Counted from the first letter of the stretch, positions 35,501-43,913 are shown. The stretch is DNA of 64,000 nt from an uncultured Lewinella sp. (GCA_937873655.1 CALMYQ010000047.1:1-64000), one strand, 5' to 3'. Notes: generated by a model not told the origin, from the letters alone. Numbers and translations: made by a program.

Positions 35501-36209
35501 GTTTTGCCGGCTTACGCCCGCCCAGGCAGCCCTCTACCAGGGCGAGCTGGAAAAGACAATGAAAAAGATTGAAGAAAGCGACGGCATTGCCCGCCGCGGG
35601 TTGGTCCTTCAACTCATCATGGCCCTGAAGCAGATCTGCAACCACCCGGTGCAATACGCCAAAAAAGGGAAGCCGGACCCTGCGCTGAGCGGTAAATGCC
35701 CATTGCTGCTGGACCTGGTGGAGCAGGCGGTTGAAAACGACGAAAAGACGCTGATCTTTACGCAGTTCAGGGAAATGGGCGAGTTGCTGGCGCCGATGCT
35801 GGCAGAAAAATTCGGCGGAGAAGTGCCCTTCCTGCACGGCGGCGTGTCGCGTACGGCCCGGGATAAAATGGTCGAGGACTTTCAAAATGTTCGCACTAAC
35901 AGGATACTGCTGCTTTCCCTGAAAGCCGGCGGTACCGGGTTGAACCTGACGGCCGCCAGCCAGGTCATTCACTTTGACCTCTGGTGGAATCCCGCCGTTG
36001 AGGCTCAGGCGACGGACCGGGCATTTCGCATCGGACAGAAACGCAACGTACAGGTTCACCGGTTCATCACCACCGGCACTTTCGAAGAAAAGATCAACGC
36101 CATGCTCGGAAGCAAAAAGGAACTGGCCGACCTGACCGTCACCAGCGGCGAAACCTGGATCGGAGAACTGCCGGATAAGGAGTTGCGGGATTTATTCAGG
36201 CTGTCGTGA
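32553..36209 (+). CDS. SWIM-domain SNF2/Swi2-type DNA helicase
   Basis: 1218 residues. Basic N-terminus, then a SWIM zinc-binding motif (CSCPDWAMPCKHL, about residues 164-176), a long middle domain, and from about residue 755 an SNF2 ATPase: Walker A DDMGLGKT, DEAQ box (VIDEAQNVKN), SGTPVENR, and helicase C-terminal TGLNLTAASQVIHFD with ATDRAFRIGQ. It likely translocates on dsDNA or remodels protein-DNA complexes; RapA-like roles in transcription recycling are possible but RapA lacks SWIM. It is chromosomal in composition with no defence genes adjacent except MazEF. Confidence 0.93.
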   Translation: MAKRGRKPKSRNSRYGSGGYSSGWSWYPRSSKPLIEPGTGIRGNRNYGTTWWGQQWLNAFNQISDENRLPRGRTYANNGYVRSIDIQQNLIKAEVQGSYLYDILIQIPEFTAAEQKEIIHIVTENPDLLAGLLNRELPPALNEACERKGVDIFPRQWSNFKASCSCPDWAMPCKHLAAVIYLIANEIDKNPFMVFELHGFDLPKALENAGFSAAQTRQLHVLKLAELQKPHDPDAVIEPLTANGEDLEDLDFSTIPDCSVGLLTILTDKPVFAAKGDFKALFGRVLSRAARFAEKETRVAAEEAGDLEEKYDQAEIVEITINADTLEPLKFQVWAASEETIFKTAGIIEFIRWLEGVPAGRLAHFSPEFQGIWLAWRFAEACARQSAMVPQLLACEQPDTFVVRWLPALLNEQVRAAFKKIQALLPDGMLHLEKADGDFIPIKEDYALGLTSVFLGHYIRSGDALAYDQLQEPVNKLFFWGEAVTFDKFENREFGANIALWLNRFFIAEKQWIPVLSVSEGEDGNFEMDLAAENRDEPLKAPVSLKNIFKSKDLSQWNLSILRDVSTIVEFLPDLKVIIASKGKEKLVINPVRFADVLFQSLPVVRLLGIKVLLPKALNRILHPQLSLRLGKVPGQIVVKTLMGLRQILSYQWQIAVGDRQLGPDEFLSLVRQYKGLVKIHGEYVYFDEKEVAALVGKLSNPPKITDSDLLQIALSEEYDGAPIQFTPELREVMESLLQVGQLPPPAGLNANLRPYQLRGFSWLVKNARLGFGSILADDMGLGKTLQVIATLQQMKEDELLKEGSRALVIAPTTLLTNWQKEINRFAPGLTSHIFHGPNRELKQALESDVVLTSYGIARSDAAALNKHNWLALVIDEAQNVKNPTAEQSKAVKKIPAPIRIAMSGTPVENRLSEYWSVFDFSNQGLLGGLKKFRENFAVPIEGKRDQQALRKFRKLTGPFVMRRLKTDKSIISDLPEKVEQDQFCRLTPAQAALYQGELEKTMKKIEESDGIARRGLVLQLIMALKQICNHPVQYAKKGKPDPALSGKCPLLLDLVEQAVENDEKTLIFTQFREMGELLAPMLAEKFGGEVPFLHGGVSRTARDKMVEDFQNVRTNRILLLSLKAGGTGLNLTAASQVIHFDLWWNPAVEAQATDRAFRIGQKRNVQVHRFITTGTFEEKINAMLGSKKELADLTVTSGETWIGELPDKELRDLFRLS

Positions 36210-36221
36210 TTTCGGCACTTC

Positions 36222-36545
36222 TTAGTCTACAAAGGTTTCTTTGAGGACGGATTTTACTTTTTTGGTGATCGGATCTTCCAGGGCGCCTATGGTTTTGGTA
36301 ATTCTCATTTTATCAATAGTACGGATTTGGTCAATGACAATCCAGTTTGTTTTACCCTCCAGCTCAAATGGTACCCGGGTCGGATAATTCTTTGATTGGG
36401 ATGTGATAGGGCAAATGACCACATTCAACAGGTTTCTGTTCATTTCATCGGGAGAAACGATTACGCATGGTCTGGTTTTTTTTATTTCGCTGCCGATCGT
36501 CGGGTCCAGGTTCACAATGATTACATCGTATTGGGTATAGTTCAT
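36222..36545 (-). CDS. mazF: MazF/PemK-type endoribonuclease toxin
   Basis: 107 residues. MazF fold landmarks: YDVIIVNLDPTIGSEIKKTRPCVIVSPDEMN and NVVICPITS, with the R-P pair and the later IVIDQIRTIDKMRI strand forming the catalytic groove. MazF cleaves mRNA at short motifs. It follows its antitoxin gene by three bases and is AT-rich compared with the helicase gene. Confidence 0.92.
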   Translation of the reverse strand: MNYTQYDVIIVNLDPTIGSEIKKTRPCVIVSPDEMNRNLLNVVICPITSQSKNYPTRVPFELEGKTNWIVIDQIRTIDKMRITKTIGALEDPITKKVKSVLKETFVD

Positions 36546-36548
36546 GGT

Positions 36549-36788
36549 TTATTCATCGGGGGTTTCGTCATCAAATATGGGATCGATCAGCAATTGATCA
36601 TCTTCATTTTTTCGCATTTCAGCAAAGGCTTCATTCCAACCTTGCCGAGGGTGCCTTACAGGTTTTATTAAAATATATTCGTTTTCAAGGACGAGTTCCA
36701 CCTTATCCTCGATCTGGTATTTCTCCAGAAGCATTTTATTCAACCTGATACCTTTTGAATTGCCGATTTGGACCACTGAGACTTTCAT
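36549..36788 (-). CDS. mazE: MazE-type antitoxin, AbrB/SpoVT domain
   Basis: 79 residues. The N-terminal swapped-hairpin domain begins SVVQIGNSKGIRLNKMLLEK, the signature of MazE/AbrB DNA binders; the C-terminal 30 residues are acidic (NEDDQLLIDPIFDDETPDE) and would wrap the toxin. Three bases separate it from mazF. It likely autoregulates the operon. Confidence 0.9.
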   Translation of the reverse strand: MKVSVVQIGNSKGIRLNKMLLEKYQIEDKVELVLENEYILIKPVRHPRQGWNEAFAEMRKNEDDQLLIDPIFDDETPDE

Positions 36789-36876
36789 CGTTGAAATATT
36801 CTACCACAATGTTAATACAACGTAATTACATTTCCAAAAGTTTCTGCTTTCGAAATTAATAAATAAAATAACCGGA

Positions 36877-37980
36877 CTATTCCAACAACTTCCTGAAAAA
36901 CGGCACCAGTTCCTCCGCCATCACCCCATGGTCCTCAACATTGGGGTGCCCGGTGCAACCGCCGGCCTGCATGGGCTTGAAAAAGTAAACGGCAACAGGT
37001 TGATCTGAAGGGTAAAGCGCATCAACTTTCCCTTTGACGGCACTCAGGCAATTTTGCAGCGCAGCGCGCCGCTTGCCGTTCATCATCGGGCTGCTGAGCA
37101 GGGCGATCTGCGCCTGCGGGTATTTGGATTTGACCAGTTGGACAAAATCGACATAGCGGTTGACGAAGGTCGTACTGTCAAAAGGCAGCCTCGGTTTTTT
37201 TCCGTCTCCGTTGCTCATGTCGTTGGTGCCCAGGGCGATGCTGACGATCGTTGGCGAATAGGTTCCAAAATCCCACATGCGGGAGGAATTATCCTGGAAG
37301 TCGGTTTTCCCGTACACCTGAGGAACCGGCGGGCCGTCGCTGTTCCAGTTGCGGTAAACCCCGTAACCGCTGATGCTGCTGAGCATGAAATTGGTTTTCA
37401 ATGCCCGTGCAACCCGCGGGCCGTAGGCAAAATAGGCGCTATGCTGGTCGTGGTAAACGCCGGCGCCGCAGGGTGTTTCCGAAGCGTCGGCGGCTGCCCC
37501 GCACGTGATGCTGTCGCCGATGAATTCGATCATGGGCGCGTCCGGCCGTTTCAGCGGCTGCAGGTGATCACCGGTAACGGACTGGATGAAAACAGGGCCG
37601 GTATGCGCTTCCGTGGCCTTGTAGAGCCAAATCGTATGGTGGCCGTCCTTCGGCGCGGAAATAACAAACGAACCGCCGGGATCGGCTTCAATTCTTATCC
37701 TTTCCTGATAGACGCCGTCGAGCTCGTATTGCAGGTAACTGTGACTTTTGGGCTCGGCCAGCCGGAAATTTATCCGGCATTCCGTCCCCTTGAACCGGAA
37801 ACCGAAATTCGAAGCGGAACTGATCAGCTCAACCTCTCCCTGGTCATTGACCACACTTCTGCCATAAGGGAAAAGATCCGCGCCGGTCAGTGTGCCGGCG
37901 ATCTTGCCGGTTTTTGTCGTGGAACAACAGATCAGGATGAGTGAAAAAACCAGTGAAAAGATCGGATAGCTCCTGCGCAT
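36877..37980 (-). CDS. SGNH/GDSL esterase, CE2-like carbohydrate deacetylase
   Basis: 367 residues, signal peptide with a possible lipobox (LICC). An N-terminal jelly-roll-like domain (residues 30-135) precedes an SGNH hydrolase: GDSITCG with nucleophile near residue 153, GYGVYRNW, GTNDM near 249, and HPNVEDH near 345 for the catalytic His. This domain pair is that of CE2 acetyl esterases, which remove acetyl groups from xylan or mannan. It is divergent from the GH92-type gene, so both may serve one glycan pathway. Confidence 0.85.
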   Translation of the reverse strand: MRRSYPIFSLVFSLILICCSTTKTGKIAGTLTGADLFPYGRSVVNDQGEVELISSASNFGFRFKGTECRINFRLAEPKSHSYLQYELDGVYQERIRIEADPGGSFVISAPKDGHHTIWLYKATEAHTGPVFIQSVTGDHLQPLKRPDAPMIEFIGDSITCGAAADASETPCGAGVYHDQHSAYFAYGPRVARALKTNFMLSSISGYGVYRNWNSDGPPVPQVYGKTDFQDNSSRMWDFGTYSPTIVSIALGTNDMSNGDGKKPRLPFDSTTFVNRYVDFVQLVKSKYPQAQIALLSSPMMNGKRRAALQNCLSAVKGKVDALYPSDQPVAVYFFKPMQAGGCTGHPNVEDHGVMAEELVPFFRKLLE

Positions 37981-38094
37981 GTGAAGTTGTTTTATGTTGG
38001 TGTGGAATGAAGGGCAAAATACGAACCCTTATGCTTTTTCGGGTACAAACAAGGTGGTTCGTATCGTTAAATAGTCCTACTTTTAAGGATCGGT

Positions 38095-38122
38095 CCTGTT
38101 AAAAACAGGTTGATTACCTGTT
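38095..38122 (+). promoter_or_regulatory. Two mutually exclusive hairpins in the GH92 leader
   Basis: CCTGTT (38095-38100), AACAGG (38104-38109) and CCTGTT (38117-38122) lie in a row. The middle arm can pair with either neighbour; the downstream pairing extends to AACAGGT/ACCTGTT. It ends 14 bases before the ATG at 38137, so it could be an operator or alternative RNA structure. Confidence 0.4.
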
Positions 38123-38136
38123 CTAAAATCAAAGAA

Positions 38137-40416
38137 ATGATCAAATACCGGTTTGTCCTGATCGGACTGGTAGGCTGCTTTCTGGCCTGCAATCGGCTTG
38201 AAACAACGGCGAATGAACAGACAGAACGCCCGGTGGACCTGGTTTACCCCCTGCTCGACGCCGCCAATTCCCGCTGGTTTTTCTTCAATTCGGCAACAAG
38301 GCCCTTCGGCATGGTCAACCTCAGCCCGGATACCCAGACCGACGGCGCCTGGGGCAGCGGCTACCGCTACGATACGGACACCATCCGGGGGTTCAGCCAT
38401 ATCCACGCCTGGCAGATGGCCGGGCTTTCGGTCATGCCGGTAATTTTTGAAGAAGGGCGTGAAGAAACGATCCTGGCCGATCATTCCTCGCCTTTCGATC
38501 ATGGCAAAGAAGCGGTTGAAGCGGGTTACCACGCCGTCCAACTCGAACGTTTCGGCATTCGGGCCGAATTGACGAGCACCACACGGGCGGGATTTCACCG
38601 GTATGCCTTCCAAAATCCAGGCTCAAAAGGCCTGGTCATTGACCTTGGCGGGCGATTAGGGCCTTCTGATATGGTCAACGGTACGGCGGAACAGGACGGC
38701 GAAAAGGCCCTTTACGGACGGGTTGATAATGCCCCGACCAGGCGACGCCCGAAGCCGGTCACGGTATTCTTTTACATGCAATTGGATCAACCCACAGACG
38801 GCGTTATGCCGGATTCCGCCGGCAAATTCCTGGTTTTGCTCCGCCCATCCGGTGCGGATACCCTGAAAATGAAAGTCGGCCTGTCCTATACTTCGGTTGA
38901 AAATGCCCGTCTGAACCTGGAAACCGAATTGCCCGACTGGGATTTTGACCGGGTCGTCGGGGAGGCCAAATCGGAATGGGACGGCCTGCTCAGCCGGATC
39001 CGGGTAGAAGGCGGCACAAATACGGATCGCAGGCGTTTCTATACCGACCTCTGGCATGCGCTCCAGGGGCGGCGCATCATCAGTGATGTCAACGGCGCCT
39101 ACCCGGATAATACCGGCGCTGTGTTCCGGATCGGCCAATTGCCGCTTGATGCCGGTGGAAATCCCCGGTTCAACCACTACAACTCCGACTCGTTCTGGGG
39201 CGCGCAATGGACCCTGAACACACTTTGGGGGCTGATGTACCCGGAAATTTATGCGGAATTTGTCAACAGCCTGCTCGTGTATTACCGCGACGGCGGGTTG
39301 ATTCCCCGGGGCCCTTCCGGAGGGAATTACACGAATGTCATGACCGGAGCTTCCTCCACGCCTTTCATCGTCAGCGCCTGGCAAAAGGGCATTCGCGGGT
39401 TTGATGTGCAAGCCGCTTACGAAGGCCTCCGGAAGAACCACCTCCCGAACGGTATGATGGGGCGGGCCGGCTACGAACACGATTCCGCCCTTGGCGGCGG
39501 ACTGGAAGATTACATCGAAAAAGGCTACGTGCCCTATCCCAATCCGAAGGGCAATTTCGGTTTTCACCAGGACGGCGCCAGCCTGACGCTGGAATACGCC
39601 TATCAGGACTGGACATTGGCCCAATTCGCAAAAGCGCTTGGGAAGGAGGCGGATTTCCAATATTTTTCGGACAGGTCGGAAAATTATAAGAACCAGTTTG
39701 ATGCCATATCAGGCTGGATGCGGCCGAAAGACGTGGCCGGAAACTGGAAAGATCCGTTCGATCCGTACCAGTATGAAAATGGCTTCAACGAATCGAATGC
39801 CGCCCAATCGACCTGGTTTGTGCCGCACGATATCCACGGATTGGCCGAACTGATGGGCGGCCCTGAAAAAGCCGTTGAAAAACTAAACCGTCAATTCGAA
39901 ACGGCCGCTTCGGTCAATTTTACCTCCGGCACTTCCCACGACCGCGGCGAGGATCCCAACCGGGCAAAAATCCCTGTAAATTACGGCAACCAGCCTTCTA
40001 TCCAGACCGCTTTTGTGTTCAACCACCTCGGCCGGCCGGATCTCACCCAATTCTGGAGCCGGGAAGTGATCGCAAAGGCTTTCAGCGGGCTCTCTCCGCA
40101 AACCGGCTACAACGGCGACGAAGATCAGGGGTTGATGGGCGCCCTGGCCGTGCTGATGAAGATCGGTTTGTTCCAGATGAACGGCGGCACGGAAGCGGAT
40201 CCGGCATACGAACTGGGTTATCCCTGGTTCGACAAGGTAACCCTATCCCTGAACCGGACTTATTTCGAGGGCGAAAAGATCACCATTGAAAAAACCGGTA
40301 AAGTCGGAGAAAACGATTTCTTCCGATCCGCGTCCTGGAATGGAATGCAACTGGACGGTTTGTCGATCCGGCATGGAGCCCTGACCCGGGGCGGGCGCCT
40401 GGTGATGAACAGATAG
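38137..40416 (+). CDS. GH92-type alpha-mannosidase-like lipoprotein
   Basis: 759 residues from the ATG at 38137; lipoprotein signal with lipobox FLAC. GH92 features: an N-terminal beta-sandwich (NSRWFFFNSATRPFGMVNLS, IRGFSHIHAWQ) and an (alpha/alpha)6 barrel with NYGNQPSIQTAFVFNHLGRP and GDEDQGLMGALAVLMKIGLF. In ordinary GH92 mannosidases the first motif is GNEP, whose Glu is the general acid; here Q619 replaces it (codon CAG at 39991-39993), while the acidic DED motif is kept. That suggests a substrate with a good leaving group, for example mannosyl phosphate, or altered activity. Probably acts on extracellular glycans with the divergent CE2-like esterase. Confidence 0.87.
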   Translation: MIKYRFVLIGLVGCFLACNRLETTANEQTERPVDLVYPLLDAANSRWFFFNSATRPFGMVNLSPDTQTDGAWGSGYRYDTDTIRGFSHIHAWQMAGLSVMPVIFEEGREETILADHSSPFDHGKEAVEAGYHAVQLERFGIRAELTSTTRAGFHRYAFQNPGSKGLVIDLGGRLGPSDMVNGTAEQDGEKALYGRVDNAPTRRRPKPVTVFFYMQLDQPTDGVMPDSAGKFLVLLRPSGADTLKMKVGLSYTSVENARLNLETELPDWDFDRVVGEAKSEWDGLLSRIRVEGGTNTDRRRFYTDLWHALQGRRIISDVNGAYPDNTGAVFRIGQLPLDAGGNPRFNHYNSDSFWGAQWTLNTLWGLMYPEIYAEFVNSLLVYYRDGGLIPRGPSGGNYTNVMTGASSTPFIVSAWQKGIRGFDVQAAYEGLRKNHLPNGMMGRAGYEHDSALGGGLEDYIEKGYVPYPNPKGNFGFHQDGASLTLEYAYQDWTLAQFAKALGKEADFQYFSDRSENYKNQFDAISGWMRPKDVAGNWKDPFDPYQYENGFNESNAAQSTWFVPHDIHGLAELMGGPEKAVEKLNRQFETAASVNFTSGTSHDRGEDPNRAKIPVNYGNQPSIQTAFVFNHLGRPDLTQFWSREVIAKAFSGLSPQTGYNGDEDQGLMGALAVLMKIGLFQMNGGTEADPAYELGYPWFDKVTLSLNRTYFEGEKITIEKTGKVGENDFFRSASWNGMQLDGLSIRHGALTRGGRLVMNR

Positions 40417-40471
40417 TTGAGCCGCCGCAAAAATACCCTGTGTTTCGAATGGTCTTCTGATCAACCGGCCG

Positions 40472-40479
40472 TATCTTCA
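40472..40479 (+). promoter_or_regulatory. Variant -7 box (TATCTTCA) before PBP1C
   Basis: GTATCTTCACCC, identical over 11 bases to the box before the LytTR response regulator at 19422. It sits 23 bases from the ATG. A convincing -33 box is not seen. Confidence 0.45.
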
Positions 40480-40502
40480 CCCAAATTTCCGCGCACCCCA
40501 AA

Positions 40503-42911
40503 ATGCTCAAAAAACTCTTCCGCCGCATACGCCGCATTTTTCGCGAGCATCCCCGCAAAGCCTGGGGTGGGGTAGCGGTCGTCCTGCTGGCCTATGCATT
40601 TTGCCTGCCCCGTCCGCTTTTTGACAAACCCGTGAGCCTGGTCATCGAAGACGAAGAAGGCGCCCTCCTCGGCGCCCGTATCGCCGCCGACGGCCAATGG
40701 CGATTCCCGATGCAGGACAGCCTTCCGGAGCGTTTTATCAAATGCCTGGTTGAATTCGAGGACCGGCGGTTTTATTACCACCCGGGGGTCGACCCGGCCG
40801 GACTGGTACGCGCCCTGGTACAGAACATCCGCAACCGCGAAGTCGTCAGCGGCGGCAGTACCATTACCATGCAGGTCATCCGGATGGCGCGCAACAACCC
40901 GCCCCGCAACCTCTGGCAAAAAGCCATTGAAATGGTTATGGCTACCCGCCTGGAACTGGAGTGCCGGAAATCGACGATCCTGCGGCTATATGCGGCCAAC
41001 GCCCCTTTCGGCGGCAACGTCGTAGGGCTGGAAGCGGCCTGCTGGCGCTATTTCGGCAAACAACCGGCGCTCCTTTCCTGGTCGGAAGCGGCCACCATGG
41101 CGGTACTGCCCAATGCGCCGGCCCTCATTCACCCGGGGCGCAACCGGCAGGCCCTGCTGGAAAAACGCAACCGCCTCCTGGACCGGCTTCTGGTAAAGGG
41201 CGCTATCGACAGCCTGACCTGCGAGCTGGCCAAGGAAGAAGAACTCCCGCAGGCCCCGCTGCCGCTGCCCAGCCTGGCCCCGCAACTCCTGGACCGCATC
41301 GAAAAAGAAAACAAGGTGGCCGGGAAATCCCGCTTCCGGACAACCGTCAGGAAAGGACTGCAACAACAGGCCTGGTCGGTGCTCGAACGCCACCACGCCG
41401 CATTGGCCGCCAACGGGGTGCACAACCTGGCAGCCGTCATTATCGATGTACAAGCCAATAAAGTGGTCGCTTACCTGGGCAACGCGCCCAACGCGGGCGC
41501 AGAGCACGGCGAACAAGTGGATGTCATCACCGCGCCGCGCAGCACCGGCAGCATCATGAAGCCTTTCCTTTACGCTTCGGCTTTGCAGGAAGGGCTGATC
41601 GTACCCAACAGCCTGCTGCCTGACGTGCCGACCTCGCTGAGCGGGTACCGTCCGGAGAATTTTCACGAGAAATACGACGGCGTGGTGGTCGCCCGGCGGG
41701 CGTTGATCCGCTCGTTGAACGTGCCGTTTGTCAACCTGTTGCAGGATTACGGGCTCCCCAAATTCCATCACAAGCTCAAACAACTGGGAATGACCTCGCT
41801 TGTTTTTCCGCCCGATCATTACGGGCTGACGCTGGTATTGGGGGGGGCTGAGGGCAAGCTTTGGGACCTCACGAATATCTACGCGGGCATGTCTCGCACG
41901 CTGGGGCATTTCTACGATTACGACGGCCGCTACAACCCCGCCGATTTCCGGTTTGCCCGGTACCTTGCGGAGGACAAACCAACGGCCGTCGACCGGGATA
42001 AACTCCTGGAAGAACCGCCGTATCTGGGGGCAGCTGCCATTTATTATACCTTTGATGCGATGCAGGAGCTTGAACGGCCCAATGCGGAAGGAGAGTGGGA
42101 ACGGTTCAGTTCCGGCAGGCGCATTGCCTGGAAAACGGGTACCAGCTTCGGCTTTCGGGATGCCTGGGCCATCGGCGTCACGCCGCGTTATGCGGTAGGC
42201 GTTTGGGCCGGTAACGCCGACGGAGAAGGGCGGCCCGGCCTGATCGGGGTGCTGGCCGCAGCGCCGGTATTGTTCGACCTGTTCAACATACTGCCTGCGC
42301 CGCCGTCAGGGGTGAATCGCTGGTTTGATCAGCCCTATGACGATATGGAACGGCAGGTCATCTGCCGCCACAGCGGGTACAAACCGCTGGCCCAATGCCC
42401 GGTGGATACGGTTTACGGCCCGGTCAGCGCGCGGAATTTGAAAGCCTGCCCTTATTGCCGGATCGTGCACCTGGATCACGCGGGCCGCTTTCAGGTAACC
42501 GCCGAATGCGAACCGACTGACCAGATGCAGCATGTACCCTGGTTTGTCCTGCCGCCGCTGGAAGAATTTTATTACAAATCCAAGAATCCGCAATACCAGC
42601 CGTTGCCGCCCTTTGCAGCGGGCTGCGACCCGGGCGGGGATTCCAACCCGATGGAACTGATCTATCCCAAACAACCTACCCGGATCCTCGTGCCCGTCGA
42701 CCTGGACGGGAAACCCTCCCGGACGGTCTTTTCGGTCGCCCACCGCCGGCCGGAAACTACCATTTACTGGCATATCGACGGAGAATACATCGGCTCCACC
42801 GTTACCTTTCACAGTATGGAACTCAATCCGCCGGAAGGCAAACACATCCTCACGCTTGTCGATGCCGACGGGCGGAGGCTCGTGCAGCCTTTTGAGATTT
42901 TGAAGAAGTGA
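40503..42911 (+). CDS. pbpC: Penicillin-binding protein 1C
   Basis: 802 residues. N-terminal transmembrane anchor, GT51 glycosyltransferase (EDRRFYYHPGVDPAGL with catalytic Glu near 86, GGSTITMQVIRM), a transpeptidase domain with STGSIMKP (Ser near 347), SLN (in RSLNVPFVNLL) and KTGT (near 545), and the C-terminal BiPBP_C beta domain typical of PBP1C. It polymerises and may crosslink peptidoglycan; PBP1C in E. coli has weak transpeptidase activity. The alpha-2-macroglobulin partner gene often beside pbpC is absent here. Confidence 0.95.
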   Translation: MLKKLFRRIRRIFREHPRKAWGGVAVVLLAYAFCLPRPLFDKPVSLVIEDEEGALLGARIAADGQWRFPMQDSLPERFIKCLVEFEDRRFYYHPGVDPAGLVRALVQNIRNREVVSGGSTITMQVIRMARNNPPRNLWQKAIEMVMATRLELECRKSTILRLYAANAPFGGNVVGLEAACWRYFGKQPALLSWSEAATMAVLPNAPALIHPGRNRQALLEKRNRLLDRLLVKGAIDSLTCELAKEEELPQAPLPLPSLAPQLLDRIEKENKVAGKSRFRTTVRKGLQQQAWSVLERHHAALAANGVHNLAAVIIDVQANKVVAYLGNAPNAGAEHGEQVDVITAPRSTGSIMKPFLYASALQEGLIVPNSLLPDVPTSLSGYRPENFHEKYDGVVVARRALIRSLNVPFVNLLQDYGLPKFHHKLKQLGMTSLVFPPDHYGLTLVLGGAEGKLWDLTNIYAGMSRTLGHFYDYDGRYNPADFRFARYLAEDKPTAVDRDKLLEEPPYLGAAAIYYTFDAMQELERPNAEGEWERFSSGRRIAWKTGTSFGFRDAWAIGVTPRYAVGVWAGNADGEGRPGLIGVLAAAPVLFDLFNILPAPPSGVNRWFDQPYDDMERQVICRHSGYKPLAQCPVDTVYGPVSARNLKACPYCRIVHLDHAGRFQVTAECEPTDQMQHVPWFVLPPLEEFYYKSKNPQYQPLPPFAAGCDPGGDSNPMELIYPKQPTRILVPVDLDGKPSRTVFSVAHRRPETTIYWHIDGEYIGSTVTFHSMELNPPEGKHILTLVDADGRRLVQPFEILKK

Positions 42912-42917
42912 TTGCTG

Positions 42918-42951
42918 CCCGCCGTCGCTCTTGAGGAGCTATGGCGGACGG
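42918..42951. repeat. Palindromic intergenic element A
   Basis: CCCGCCGTCGCTCTTGAGGA followed by GCTATGGCGGACGG. An almost identical copy in inverted orientation lies at 53829-53863, and a divergent one at 26972-27006. It follows the PBP1C stop and may terminate transcription. Confidence 0.75.
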
Positions 42952-43003
42952 AGGATGCTGCCACGCCGCGGCGTGGTTGATGCTGGGAGCCGGATACAGA
43001 GGG

Positions 43004-43035
43004 ACTGCCCACTGCCCACTGCCCACTGAATACTG
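43004..43035. repeat. 7-bp tandem array (ACTGCCC)
   Basis: ACTGCCC three times followed by ACTGAATACTG, echoing the words of the repeat at 25931-26021. Confidence 0.75.
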
Positions 43036-43122
43036 TATGCTTGAAAAAAATTAAAATTCCGCCGTTTCAATTCCCGCCGAAGACAATTTTAAAAAGAATA
43101 ACATTTTGAAATAAATTTTAAA

Positions 43123-43144
43123 AATACTGCATTTTAACAGTATT
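43123..43144. promoter_or_regulatory. Inverted repeat in the AT-rich promoter region
   Basis: AATACTG at 43123-43129 and CAGTATT at 43138-43144, 8 bases apart, about 60 bases upstream of the -33 box. Possible operator. Confidence 0.35.
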
Positions 43145-43201
43145 ATATTCTTTAATGATTCTTAAATAAGTATTAATTTAAAATAAAATTTTGCAAAATT
43201 C

Positions 43202-43232
43202 TTGCCTTAGATGTGTAACGAAAGTACCTTTG
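43202..43232 (+). promoter_or_regulatory. Promoter of the barrel gene at 43329
   Basis: TTG at 43202-43204, 20 bases, then TACCTTTG at 43225-43232, matching the Bacteroidota consensus in sequence and spacing. Upstream DNA is very AT-rich, suggesting a strong promoter. Confidence 0.8.
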
Positions 43233-43328
43233 CGGCGTTATAAGGGGGCCCTATCGGCTAAAATGAAGCCAGACCGGGAAAATACATTAAGCCTTCATAA
43301 CCCTTAACCACATAAACGAGAACATTCC

Positions 43329-43913
43329 ATGAAAAAATTAATCTTTGCACTTGCGCTCCTGATCGTGATGACGATCCAACTCCCCGCTCAGTTCACCAAT
43401 TTCAAACCGGGCAACGTTGAATTTGCAGCCGGGATCGGTGTATTGCCTACGTATTTCAAAGACAAGGCAACCACGGTGGTTCCGCCGGTCAGCGCCCGGC
43501 TTGATGTACGGGTTACGCCGGGGTTCACCCTTGGCGCTTTCGCCGGTTATTCCTCTTATACCAAAGAAAAATTATCCGCTCCGTCGGGCGCGGTAACGCA
43601 CATTGAGAACGAATCGCTGATGATCGGTCTGCGCGCCGCCATGCACGCCCTGCGGGTGACCAATACAGATATCTACGGCGGATTCCAGCTGGGTTATGAA
43701 ATCCCGAATGTGAATACGGTGGCCACCCAGGTCCCGACGGACTCCCCCAGAGACGACATACAACCTTCCTTCAGCCGGCCGGCCGAAAACAAGCTGGTAT
43801 ACAGCGGCTTTATCGGCGCCAGCCACTACCTGACCAAACGCGTCGGGTTTTACGGCGAAGTAGGTTTCGGCATATCTGTTCTGAATGTCGGCCTCACCTG
43901 GAAATTGAAGTGA
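43329..43913 (+). CDS. Outer-membrane beta-barrel protein
   Basis: 194 residues with a signal peptide ending IQLPAQ. The body is a small OmpW/OprF-like barrel with strands such as VEFAAGIGVLPTYF, ARLDVRVTPGFTLGAFAGYS and a final VGFYGEVGFGISVLNVGLTWKLK strand. It has a strong canonical promoter with a long leader and a textbook terminator, so it is likely abundant and monocistronic. Specific function unknown. Confidence 0.82.
   Translation: MKKLIFALALLIVMTIQLPAQFTNFKPGNVEFAAGIGVLPTYFKDKATTVVPPVSARLDVRVTPGFTLGAFAGYSSYTKEKLSAPSGAVTHIENESLMIGLRAAMHALRVTNTDIYGGFQLGYEIPNVNTVATQVPTDSPRDDIQPSFSRPAENKLVYSGFIGASHYLTKRVGFYGEVGFGISVLNVGLTWKLK

Larger units (their letters stand above)
42912..43328. other. 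Intergenic region: palindromes, tandem repeat, AT-rich promoter
   Basis: 417 bases. First comes a GC palindrome (42918-42951), then a 16-bp perfect palindrome CCACGCCGCGGCGTGG at 42961-42976, a 7-bp array (43004-43035), a long AT-rich stretch with AATACTG-N8-CAGTATT, and a full promoter at 43202-43232 with a leader of about 90 bases. No gene. Confidence 0.75.

Noticed and set aside
34779-36059. Antisense open frame of over 400 codons within the helicase gene
   Set aside because: No recognisable domain; it results from codon bias of the helicase gene.
36210-36221. Possible link of the SNF2/SWIM helicase with MazEF as one defence locus
   Set aside because: The genes converge, differ in composition and are not known to form a system; the 12-base gap reflects insertion next to a gene end.
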